Shown here: in pieces, positions 9,901-16,682 of the stretch | Layout of the letters: each line of letters opens with the position of its first letter | Position numbering within the stretch: position 1 is the stretch's first letter | NCBI RefSeq assembly: GCF_001613105.1 | Contig: NZ_BDBS01000012.1 | Span: 62,001 to 126,000 of the forward strand | Source: Nocardia pseudobrasiliensis NBRC 108224 | GTDB lineage: Bacteria > Actinomycetota > Actinomycetes > Mycobacteriales > Mycobacteriaceae | Reading direction: 5' to 3' | Length of the DNA stretch: 64,000 nucleotides | Made by a program: the position numbers and the translations under genes | Notes under the pieces: model-generated | Seen by the model: only the letters and a program-made list of their open reading frames with translations | What the model was told of the DNA's origin: nothing | The model's database searches: none

Positions 9901-11998
9901 CACCGACGATCCCGGGCCCTGGTTCGAACAGCTGTCGAAAACCCGTCGTGCCCTGGAGGTCTCCTTCGCCGGTGCGCGCTGGTGGGTCGCCGTGGAGGAT
10001 GCCGCGCGGCTGCGCGACGCCCTCGGGGTACCGCTGCCGATCGGCACCCCGACGGCGTTCATCGAACCGGTCGCCGATCCACTCGGCGATCTGATCGGCC
10101 GCTACGCCCGCACCCACGGCCCGTTCACCCTCGAGGCCGTCGCCCGCCGCCTCGGTATCGGAACGGCCGTGGCCGCCACCGCATTACATCGGCTGGCCGC
10201 CGAGAAACGCGTCGTCGAGGGCGAATTCACCCCCGGCTCGGCAGGCGCCGAATGGTGCGACAGCCAGATCCTGCGCCGCCTGCGCCGCCGCTCCCTGGCC
10301 GCGGCCCGCAAGGAGGTCGAACCGGTCCCCACCGCCGCCTTCGCCCGCTTCCTCCCCGCCTGGCAGCATGTCGACACCGGCGACCTGCGCGGCGTCGACG
10401 GTGTGGCCGCGGTCGTGGAACAGCTTGCGGGCGTTCCCATCCCCGCCTCGGCCTGGGAATCGCTCATCCTGCCCGCCCGCGTCCGCGACTACTCCCCCGC
10501 CATGCTCGACGAGCTCATGGCCACCGGCGAGGTCGTGTGGTCCGGCCACGGCTCCATCACCGCCAAGGACGGCTGGATCGCCCTGCACCCCGCCGACCAA
10601 CTCCCCCTGACCCTCCCGCCCCCGGACGATATCGACCTGACCGAAACCCAAAGCCAGCTGTTGCTGTCGCTGGGGGCGACGCTGATCCCGACGTCCACCG
10701 GATCCCCCAGGGCAGCAAGACAAACCAGTGCTTCGGCCGATACCCCCGGGCATCGCGCGGCCCTCGACCGAGCGGCAACCCCGGCTGCCCGGCAGCGGCC
10801 GCCACGCATAAGCCCGCCCGATATCACCGCGGCCGACTCCATCGACACGAGAGCCGTCGGACCGCAGGACACCTCGCACCCACCCGGCCCGAGCTCCGAT
10901 CCCTCGGGACAGCCTGCGACCAACAGCGGCCTCCTCGGCCCACACGGCGGTTCGCGGGCTGCGGACCCGCCGTTCGACGACTCGGCAGGTCCGGACCGAT
11001 CGAGCTCTGCGCCCAGTGGCGAACGCATTCCCCCGCGCACCGACAGCGACTCAACCGAGGGTCGTGTCAAAGTGGTGCCGTCCACCGGCGGCGCTTACTT
11101 CTTCCGCCAACTGTCCGATGCCACCGGACTACTCGATGACACAGCGGTCGCGAGCGCGCTGTGGGAATTGGTATGGGCCGGTCATGTTTCCGGCGACACC
11201 TTCGCTCCCGTGCGAGCGATGCTGTCGGGTACGACCCGCACCACGACCGCGCACCGAACGCCCCGGCGGACGCCGCGTGGTCGGATGTATCTGCCCCGAG
11301 CGAATATGCCCACCCGATCCGGACCGCCGACCGTCGCCGGCCGGTGGTCGCTGCTGCCGGAGCGAGTGGACGACAATACGGTTCGCGCGCACGCCACGGC
11401 CGATGTGCTGCTGGAACGGTACGGGGTGCTCACCCGCGGGTCGGTCCAGAGCGAGGGCGTACCGGGCGGATTCGCCCTGATGTATCGGGTGCTCACCGAA
11501 TTCGAGGACCGTGGGCGTTGCCGCCGCGGGTATTTCGTGGACTCGCTCGGTGGTGCGCAGTTCTCCACCACCGATGTCGTGGACCGATTGCGCTCCTACG
11601 ACACCGAACGCTCGGAGAAGTCGCCGCCCAAGGCGCTCACGCTGGCGGCCTGCGATCCCGCCAATCCCTATGGCGCGGCGCTGCCCTGGCCCAAGGCCGC
11701 GGCCGAGGGACATCGGCCGGGTCGCAAGGCGGGCGCACTGGTGGTCCTGGTGAATGGGGAGCTGACCCTCTATCTCGAGCGCGGCGGCAAAACCCTGCTC
11801 ACCTTTACCGAGAACCCCGAGGCCCGCACCCAGGCCGCCGCGGCGCTGGCCGCCCTGGTGCATACCCGCCGCGTCGACTCACTTGTCATCGACCGCGTCG
11901 ACGGTGAATCCGTACACGGCAACACCTTCGCCACCTTCCTCACCGAGGCGGGCTTCGCCGCGACCCCACGCGGCTTCCGATTGCGAAGCAAACCATGA
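6929..11998 (+). CDS. lhr: Lhr-family ATP-dependent DNA helicase
   Basis: 1689-aa large helicase-related protein. The superfamily 2 core has Walker A APTGSGKT (residues 40-47), DEVH (163-166), GLSATVRPPEE and the C-terminal RecA motifs SSLELGIDMG and QRVGRAGHQ. Lhr-specific winged-helix and C-terminal domains follow. Lhr is a 3'-5' translocase that responds to DNA damage in mycobacteria. The protein is longer than M. tuberculosis Lhr (about 1513 aa, from memory) because of two low-complexity linkers, about residues 610-672 and 1255-1375, rich in Pro, Ser, Ala, Gly and Asp. It is followed 33 bases later by a Nei glycosylase gene, as at Rv3296-Rv3297, which supports a DNA repair role. Confidence 0.95.
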   Translation: MDRFSRPTREWFDGAFDAPTAAQLGAWQAISAGEHTLVVAPTGSGKTLSAFLWAIDRLATREPTDGPRRTSVLYISPLKALAVDVERNLRAPLVGITQTAKRLGLAAPEVTVGVRSGDTSATARRSMQRTPPDILITTPESLFLMLTSAARETLSEVRTVIVDEVHAIAGSKRGAHLALSLARLDLLTERPAQRIGLSATVRPPEEVGRFLVGAAPISIVSPPAPKTFDLSVRVPVADMTEPGDSDDQPGSIWPHVDSAIVDLVLAHHSSIVFANSRRLAERLTARLNEAYTARLGDPVETEHGPPAQLGPSTEVTHGAEQLLARAHHGSVSKEQRALIEDDLKSGRLRCVVATSSLELGIDMGAVDLVVQVEAPPSVASGLQRVGRAGHQVGEVSRGVIFPKHRTDVVHCAVASMRMTAGQIEQLSVPAHPLDILAQQTVAACALEPIDVDTWFETVRGTGSYATLPRSAYESVLDLLAGRYPSDEFAELRPRVVWDRDAGTLTGRPGAQRLAVTSGGAIPDRGLFPVFMVGEKASRVGELDEEMVYESRVGDVFALGATSWRIEEITHDRVLVSPAFGLPGRLPFWHGDSLGRPAELGAALGEFIRTAGQAVERAPSARVDALAHTAAAPPSPRSTDGSDVAGSATGSGKRARSAPPTGETRGRSGAGKRGAELDELERLVHAAGLDDFATANLVALLRDQQQATGHLPTDRTLVVERFRDELGDWRLVLHSPYGLPVHAPWALAIGARLREQFGVDAAPTASDDGIVVRLPDTTDDPPGAELFVFDSDEIDDLVTEQVGASALFASRFRECAARALLLPRRDPGRRAPLWQQRQRAAQLLDVARKFPDFPILLETVRECLQDVYDLPALRRLLGEVARRKLRLVAVETATPSPFANALLFDYIGQFMYEGDSPLAERRAAALSLDSSLLAELLGRVELRELLDAAVLEQTERELQRLTPERHARDLEGLADLLRLLGPLTPAEAALRCTDDPGPWFEQLSKTRRALEVSFAGARWWVAVEDAARLRDALGVPLPIGTPTAFIEPVADPLGDLIGRYARTHGPFTLEAVARRLGIGTAVAATALHRLAAEKRVVEGEFTPGSAGAEWCDSQILRRLRRRSLAAARKEVEPVPTAAFARFLPAWQHVDTGDLRGVDGVAAVVEQLAGVPIPASAWESLILPARVRDYSPAMLDELMATGEVVWSGHGSITAKDGWIALHPADQLPLTLPPPDDIDLTETQSQLLLSLGATLIPTSTGSPRAARQTSASADTPGHRAALDRAATPAARQRPPRISPPDITAADSIDTRAVGPQDTSHPPGPSSDPSGQPATNSGLLGPHGGSRAADPPFDDSAGPDRSSSAPSGERIPPRTDSDSTEGRVKVVPSTGGAYFFRQLSDATGLLDDTAVASALWELVWAGHVSGDTFAPVRAMLSGTTRTTTAHRTPRRTPRGRMYLPRANMPTRSGPPTVAGRWSLLPERVDDNTVRAHATADVLLERYGVLTRGSVQSEGVPGGFALMYRVLTEFEDRGRCRRGYFVDSLGGAQFSTTDVVDRLRSYDTERSEKSPPKALTLAACDPANPYGAALPWPKAAAEGHRPGRKAGALVVLVNGELTLYLERGGKTLLTFTENPEARTQAAAALAALVHTRRVDSLVIDRVDGESVHGNTFATFLTEAGFAATPRGFRLRSKP

Positions 11999-12031
11999 AC
12001 CCCGCCGGGCGGTCGAGGTCCGGAGGTGAAT

Positions 12032-12796
12032 ATGCCCGAGGGTGACACCGTCTACCTCGCCGCCGCCCGGCTGCGCCGCGCACTCGACGGAAAGACGCTG
12101 ACTCGCAGCGATTTTCGCGTCCCTCGCTATGCCACCCTGAATCTGCGCGGCCAACTTGTCGAAAGCGTCGGCAGCTACGGCAAACACCTGTTCGTCCGCA
12201 CACCCACCGTGAGCATCCACACCCATCTGAAGATGGAAGGCGTATGGCGGGTCTACCAGCCCGGCCAGAAATGGACCAAACCCGCCTTCACCGCCCGTCT
12301 CATTCTGGCCACGGCCGACGCCGAGGCGGTCGGCTTCTCCCTCGGTCAGGTCGAAGTCCTGCGCCGCGCCGACGAGCACACCGCGACCGATCACCTCGGC
12401 CCCGATCTGCTCGGCACGAATTGGGACCCGCAGGAGGCCGTCCGCCGCCTGCGCGAACAACCGAACCGCCCGATCGGCCTGGCCCTGCTCGACCAGCGAA
12501 ATCTCGCGGGCATCGGCAACATCTACCGCAGCGAAGCCTGCTACCTGCACCGCGTCCACCCGGCGACACCCGTACACGCGGTACCCGACCTGCTCGGCCT
12601 GATCGGCGAAGCCCACCGAATCCTCACCGAGGCCGCCCACAACCCACCCCGCCGCCCCCTGGCCTACGGCCGAGCCAACCAGCCCTGCCGCCGCTGCGGC
12701 AACGGCCTGACCGTCCGCATGGTCGCCGACGAATCCCTCGACCGCGCCGACCGCAGCATCTACTTCTGCCCACACTGCCAGCCCGCCCCCGACTGA
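12032..12796 (+). CDS. nei: Fpg/Nei family DNA glycosylase (endonuclease VIII type)
   Basis: 254 aa. The catalytic N-terminus is MPEGDT: Pro2 becomes the N-terminal nucleophile after Met removal, with Glu3 next to it. For that reason, and because GGAGGTGAA ends just before it, the ATG at 12032 is chosen over an in-frame GTG at 12026. Lys51 (YGKHLF) matches the conserved beta-hairpin Lys, the helix-two-turn-helix region contains the N-I-Y-R-S-E motif (GIGNIYRSEA), and the C-terminal zinc finger has C219-x2-C222 and C246-x2-C249. It excises oxidised bases and nicks the DNA. It probably forms an operon with lhr. Confidence 0.93.
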   Translation: MPEGDTVYLAAARLRRALDGKTLTRSDFRVPRYATLNLRGQLVESVGSYGKHLFVRTPTVSIHTHLKMEGVWRVYQPGQKWTKPAFTARLILATADAEAVGFSLGQVEVLRRADEHTATDHLGPDLLGTNWDPQEAVRRLREQPNRPIGLALLDQRNLAGIGNIYRSEACYLHRVHPATPVHAVPDLLGLIGEAHRILTEAAHNPPRRPLAYGRANQPCRRCGNGLTVRMVADESLDRADRSIYFCPHCQPAPD

Positions 12797-13636
12797 TCTG
12801 AACAGCCACAACGCACGCATGTCCACGCAGCAATCGGCGAACCCCCGCAGAACCCGACGGGACAGCAATCCACTCTCGGATCCGACGCCCACCAACCAGG
12901 TGCATTCCGAGTCAGCGATCGATGGCTGCCACGTGAGTCCGAAGGGCGCGAAAATTGCCGTTACTCAAAGCATTCGGCAGTGCGCCTCAGCAGGATCTCG
13001 AACGGAATGGGAGACATAGGAATTGCCCGCAGCAGGAATACCAGGCCGGGCGGACCAGGCCGGAACGAGCGCCTGGTCCAACACTTGCCCGAGGTTTAGC
13101 GGCGCGGCGAGCGCGGAGTCGAGTCGGCGCAGTCCGTTTCCGGCATCCAGCAGCATCGGAGTTCGCGCGGGCAGCCGGGCTGGCTGACCAGCCCGATAGT
13201 TCCCAGGGGAATCGGTTACCTCGAGTGAACCAATGGAGTTATCGAGGGTGATCCCCGACACCGTGATCGATCGGTGTGGAAACCAATCGCGGTACTCACC
13301 GCCATGGCCGACTGGGCCGAACGCGACCTGCCTCGCTCCGCCGGACGCCAAACCGCCTGACGCCACACCACCCGACGCCGCCCGGCTGAGGCCGCCCGCC
13401 AACACCACCCGCGTGTCCCGCCCCTCGTCATCACTTCCCGGGACGTCGGAACGTGCAGCAGCAGCCCGAACCGATCGGGTGACGCGGAATCACATGCTCG
13501 TTTCGCCTTCCCGCCCGGCGCGCCACCGCCGCTCACAAGTTTCTTCGGTGTAATTTGCCGCTCAATTGCTAACGCTTGGTTGTCGTATTCCGACACATCC
13601 GTCGACCACCCCGGTGCACGACATAGGAGCAGGCAG
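12797..13636. other. 840-base stretch without a convincing gene
   Basis: No frame here has a recognisable family, a good start with ribosome-binding site, and normal amino acid composition together. A minus-strand frame (12965-13408, 147 codons) has a low-complexity GGVASGG/LASGG start and a segment ending NSYVSHSVRDPAEAHCRML; it might be a decayed gene but I cannot assign it. Around 13345-13390 there is a short imperfect PPDA-type nucleotide repeat. Confidence 0.4.
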
Positions 13637-13816
13637 ATGACGATGGTGACGTCGGCGCGGCGCCGCACCTTCGGCATTGCCGCGCAAGTGCTTATTGCAG
13701 TCTTCTCCATTGCGGCGACGGCCCTGTTCGTTTATGTGCTGCTGCATCAGCATCCGGCGGAGCGGGCGCGGCCGAGTGTGCAGCCGCCCGCCACGATCGT
13801 GGTCGCGCCGCACTGA
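13637..13816 (+). CDS. Small single-span membrane protein
   Basis: 59 aa from the ATG at 13637, which is preceded by AGGAGC at a suitable distance; the frame also contains an upstream ATG at 13580 without such a site. The N-terminus is basic (SARRRTFG), residues about 10-33 form one transmembrane helix (AAQVLIAVFSIAATALFVYV), and the tail is Pro/Ala-rich and probably outside. No family is recognised. Confidence 0.6.
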   Translation: MTMVTSARRRTFGIAAQVLIAVFSIAATALFVYVLLHQHPAERARPSVQPPATIVVAPH

Positions 13817-13835
13817 TTCGCGTTCGTCGAAACCC

Positions 13836-13879
13836 TTGACGCACCACCGCATCTCGCTTAACTTACGAGTTGTAAGTTA
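13836..13879 (+). promoter_or_regulatory. Promoter with overlapping perfect palindromic operator
   Basis: TTGACG (13836-13841), 17-base spacer, TAACTT (13859-13864) form a near-consensus promoter. The -10 is the left end of a perfect palindrome: TAACTTAC, five bases (GAGTT), GTAAGTTA (13859-13879). A repressor bound there would block RNA polymerase. The TetR gene at the end of this operon is the obvious candidate. Confidence 0.75.
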
Positions 13880-13894
13880 TGTGAGGAGGCCGGT

Positions 13895-15259
13895 ATGGGC
13901 CAGGATGCACGCCGGTATGTCGTCATCGGAGGCGGGTTGGCCGGGCTGGCCGCGGCCGTGTGGCTGGCCGAGGCGGGTAAGCGCGTCACCCTGTTGGAAC
14001 GGCGTGCGCGACTCGGCGGTCGCACCCACGCGATGCGCGCCGACGCGGTGCACGACATCCCGGACAACGGTCAGCACGTCATCGCCAGCGGTTACCACCA
14101 CCTGTTCCGCTATCTCGAAACCATCGGCACCCGCGAACATATCGCCTATCCGCACCGAGCCACCCTGCGCTGGCCCGACGGCCGCTCGACGACCATGTCG
14201 ACCACCGGACCGGGCGCGATCAAAACCCTGTTCGGCGCGCATCCGGACGCGAGCCTCCTCGATCGCCTGCGCACCGCCCGCGCGACCGTGCGGCTGGGCT
14301 GGCAATGTCTGCGTCAGCCCGCCGATCTCGCCGATCTCACCACCGAACAGTGGTTCCAGCGCGTCGGCATGCCCGACACCGCCCGCGAGGCGCTGTGGGA
14401 CTGGCTGGCCCTTGGCATCGCGGCCGAACCCGTGCAGCGCGAATCGGCCAAGATCTTCGCCGATGTGATGGCGACCGGCCTGCGCCTGGGCCTGAAACAT
14501 CGCATCCCCGTCACCATCGGCTACCCGACAGTCGACCTGGACACCCTCTACATCACCGGCGCCCTGCGCCTGTTCGAACGACGCGGCGTCGAGGTCCGCT
14601 ATCGAACCGTGGCCCGTCGCATCCACATTCGCGAGGGCGCGGTCACCGGCGTCGCCCTGGCCGACGGCAGCATCGTCCCCGCCGACGCCGTGGTGTGCGC
14701 GGTACCCAATTCCACCATCGGCGGCCTGCTCGACGAACTCCCCGAACACGCCGAAATCTACGCCGCCGCAGACAAATTGAGCTACACCCCGATCGTCAGC
14801 ACCAATCTGTACCTGGACCGCCCGCTGGGCACCGACCACGCCTTCGAGGCCCTCATCGGGGGCACCGGCGTCATCGACGAGGTCTTCGACCGCCAGCGCA
14901 TGCACGCCCGCCACACCGACCACGCCTGGCTCTACTGCCTCACCACCAGCGGCGCCTACGAGCAGATCCACAAACCGAACGAGGAGATCGTCGCCGAGCA
15001 GATGGCCCTGCTGGGCCGCTACTATCCGGCCGCCAGGGACGCGAAAGTCGTTGCGGCACAGGTGGTCAAGATGCCCCGCGCCACCTTCTCCCAGACCATC
15101 GGAACGCACGGCCTGCGACCGGATCAACGCACCTCGGTGCCGAGCCTCGCGCTGGCGGGCGACTGGACCGCCACCGACTGGTCGGCCACGATGGAAAGTG
15201 CGGTGCAAAGCGCGGCCCGCGCCGTCGACCTACTGCTCGAGCTACCGTCGACGCCGTGA
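13895..15259 (+). CDS. FAD-dependent oxidoreductase, hydroxysqualene dehydroxylase (HpnE)-like
   Basis: 454-aa flavoprotein of the amine oxidase/phytoene desaturase type. It has the dinucleotide-binding motif IGGGLAGLAA (residues 11-20), LLERRARLGGRT, then DIPDNGQHVIASGYHHLFRY, which is the region typical of HpnE-like proteins. The C-terminus has the flavin-contacting LALAGDWTATDW. HpnE reduces hydroxysqualene to squalene, but no squalene or hopanoid gene is adjacent, so the substrate (isoprenoid or other) is an inference. A ribosome-binding site (GAGGAGG, 13882-13888) precedes the ATG. Its stop overlaps the GTG of the following TetR gene. Confidence 0.8.
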   Translation: MGQDARRYVVIGGGLAGLAAAVWLAEAGKRVTLLERRARLGGRTHAMRADAVHDIPDNGQHVIASGYHHLFRYLETIGTREHIAYPHRATLRWPDGRSTTMSTTGPGAIKTLFGAHPDASLLDRLRTARATVRLGWQCLRQPADLADLTTEQWFQRVGMPDTAREALWDWLALGIAAEPVQRESAKIFADVMATGLRLGLKHRIPVTIGYPTVDLDTLYITGALRLFERRGVEVRYRTVARRIHIREGAVTGVALADGSIVPADAVVCAVPNSTIGGLLDELPEHAEIYAAADKLSYTPIVSTNLYLDRPLGTDHAFEALIGGTGVIDEVFDRQRMHARHTDHAWLYCLTTSGAYEQIHKPNEEIVAEQMALLGRYYPAARDAKVVAAQVVKMPRATFSQTIGTHGLRPDQRTSVPSLALAGDWTATDWSATMESAVQSAARAVDLLLELPSTP

Positions 15260-15879
15260 CCGCCCAGCCGACCCGCCGCCGCATGTCCGGGGCCCAGCGC
15301 CGGGAGCAGTTGCTGGACATCACCCGGGATATCGTCGCGGCCGAGGGCTTCACCGCCGTCACCATCGAGCGGGTCGCGCGGGCCGCCCAGGTCACCCGTA
15401 CGGTCGTCTATCAGCAGTTCACCGACCTGCCGGGCCTGATCACCGCGCTGCTGGACCGTGAATCGGCCATCGCCTTCGCGGGTATGCGCTCGGTCGACCG
15501 GCCGGACGCTGCCGAGAGTCTGGCCGATGTCGGCCGCGGCATCCTCGCGTATCTGCACGCGGCCCCGGCCAGTTGGCGCATCATCCTGCGTCCGCCCGAG
15601 GGCGCACCTCCGGAACTGCGCGAACGCATCGAGATCGGTCGCGCCTACGCCCGCCGCGTCGGGGCCAGGCACCTGTCGCGTTTCACCGGCGTCCCAGTCG
15701 ACCCGGACGGTCCCACCGAGCGAATCCTGTTGGCCGCCATGGAGGAACTGGCCCGCCTGCACCTCGACGACCCGGACCGCTGTCCCGACGAACTGGTACT
15801 GCGCTACCTGGACTCGCTGGGCGCCTGGGCCGCCCGCGCTGAAGGCGCACCCGATTCGTCGGTCACGAAACGTTCATAG
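15256..15879 (+). CDS. TetR family transcriptional regulator
   Basis: 207 aa from a GTG at 15256 that overlaps the upstream stop (GTGA). The DNA-binding domain spans about residues 10-58 (REQLLDITRDIVAAEGFTA, then ERVARAAQVTRTVVYQQFTD). The C-terminal domain is all-helical. It is co-transcribed with the HpnE-like gene and probably autoregulates through the palindrome at 13859-13879, since genes of this type usually bind 15-21-bp dyads over their own promoter. The true protein is only the end of a longer open frame. Confidence 0.88.
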   Translation: MTAQPTRRRMSGAQRREQLLDITRDIVAAEGFTAVTIERVARAAQVTRTVVYQQFTDLPGLITALLDRESAIAFAGMRSVDRPDAAESLADVGRGILAYLHAAPASWRIILRPPEGAPPELRERIEIGRAYARRVGARHLSRFTGVPVDPDGPTERILLAAMEELARLHLDDPDRCPDELVLRYLDSLGAWAARAEGAPDSSVTKRS

Positions 15880-15884
15880 AGCGC

Positions 15885-15913
15885 TTGATTTCCTTTGTGC
15901 AGCGCGGAGATAC
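15885..15913 (+). promoter_or_regulatory. Promoter of first small secreted protein gene
   Basis: TTGATT (15885-15890), a 17-base spacer and AGATAC (15908-15913) fit the main sigma-factor consensus. They lie 28 bases before the ATG at 15941. Confidence 0.4.
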
Positions 15914-15940
15914 GCGCCCCACACGAAAGGACCGAGCGCC

Positions 15941-16165
15941 ATGACCAAGAAGATTCTCGCCGCGAGCCTGCTCACCCTGAGCGTCGTCGGAATAGGCGCC
16001 ACCGCCGCCCAGGCGACCGAAGTTCCCGCCGAGGGCAATTACGCCACCTGGGCGGCCTGCGACGCCGACGGCCGCGACGGCGCGTTCGAGCAGAACCACC
16101 GCTGGGTCTCCTACGACTGCCGCCAGGGCAACGACGGCCTGTGGTACCTGTACCTGCAGGACTGA
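15941..16165 (+). CDS. Small secreted protein, paralogue A
   Basis: 74 aa. A Sec signal peptide (MTKKILAASLLTLSVVGIGA, cleavage likely after AQA) leaves about 49 residues with two Cys (one possible disulfide) and the C-terminal motif DCRQGNDGLWYLYLQD. GAAAGGA gives a ribosome-binding site. The gene has its own promoter and terminator. The product at 16410-16637 shares the plan and the C-terminal motif, so this is a local duplication. The function is unknown; small disulfide-bonded exported proteins of this kind may act at the cell surface. Confidence 0.8.
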   Translation: MTKKILAASLLTLSVVGIGATAAQATEVPAEGNYATWAACDADGRDGAFEQNHRWVSYDCRQGNDGLWYLYLQD

Positions 16166-16172
16166 CCGTCGG

Positions 16173-16203
16173 CGCGTGGCCCGGCGGGGAGTCGGGCCAC
16201 GCG
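16173..16203 (+). terminator. Terminator after small secreted protein A
   Basis: Perfect 11-bp arms CGCGTGGCCCG / CGGGCCACGCG with a nine-base loop, starting eight bases after the stop codon. Confidence 0.7.
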
Positions 16204-16336
16204 AAAATAAAGGAGAGGAAACCTCTCAGCGATTGGGCAGAATCTCGCCGTGCACGCCCGAGCCGCACGGCAACAGATCCGCTGAAGTCAGTTTCCGCCG
16301 GATTCACGCCACCCTTCACAGCAGCCCAGATCACGT

Positions 16337-16389
16337 TTTCGGGAAATTATCACCTTGCTAGCGTGGATCCGTAATTCGATTTCCCGAAA
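16337..16389. promoter_or_regulatory. Pair of inverted GGGAAA-type sites before small secreted protein B
   Basis: TTTCGGGAAAT (16337-16347) is repeated inverted as ATTTCCCGAAA (16379-16389), 31 bases apart. Each copy is itself nearly palindromic. The pair brackets the likely promoter of the gene at 16410, so binding of a regulator at both sites or DNA looping is possible. Confidence 0.45.
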
Positions 16390-16409
16390 TCGGTTGAAGG
16401 AGAAATACA

Positions 16410-16637
16410 ATGATCAAGTCAATTGTGGTCTCCGGTGCGGTCACCTTCGGAATCGTCGCCGCCGGCGCTGGTCTGGCCGCCGCGGAGGAAATCCAGGTCG
16501 AGGGCAACTACGCCACCGAGGCGGGTTGCAACACCGATGCTCCGGGCGTCGAACTCGCCAGGGACAACGGCAAATACACGCACTACCAGTGCCGCCAGGG
16601 CAATGACGGCCTCTGGTATCTGTATCTGTCGAATTAG
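16410..16637 (+). CDS. Small secreted protein, paralogue B
   Basis: 75 aa. The signal peptide (MIKSIVVSGAVTFGIVAAGA, cleavage near AAA-EE) is followed by a mature part that starts EEIQVEGNYATEAGCN, compared with EVPAEGNYATWAACD in paralogue A, and ends QCRQGNDGLWYLYLSN. The two Cys positions are conserved. AAGGAGAAA gives a strong ribosome-binding site. It has an independent promoter region and terminator, so the two paralogues may be differently regulated. No known domain is recognised. Confidence 0.8.
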   Translation: MIKSIVVSGAVTFGIVAAGAGLAAAEEIQVEGNYATEAGCNTDAPGVELARDNGKYTHYQCRQGNDGLWYLYLSN

Positions 16638-16643
16638 CGCCGT

Positions 16644-16677
16644 GATTCGCCCGGCGACCCGAGCCGCCGGGCGAATC
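16644..16677. terminator. Bidirectional terminator between small secreted protein B and glpD
   Basis: Perfect 13-bp arms GATTCGCCCGGCG / CGCCGGGCGAATC, loop of eight bases, between two convergent genes. Confidence 0.75.
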
Positions 16678-16682
16678 CGGTT

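Noticed and set aside
12965..13408. Minus-strand frame in the gene-poor region
   Set aside because: No ribosome-binding site, low-complexity N-terminus and no family. Kept only as a possible relic in the region note.
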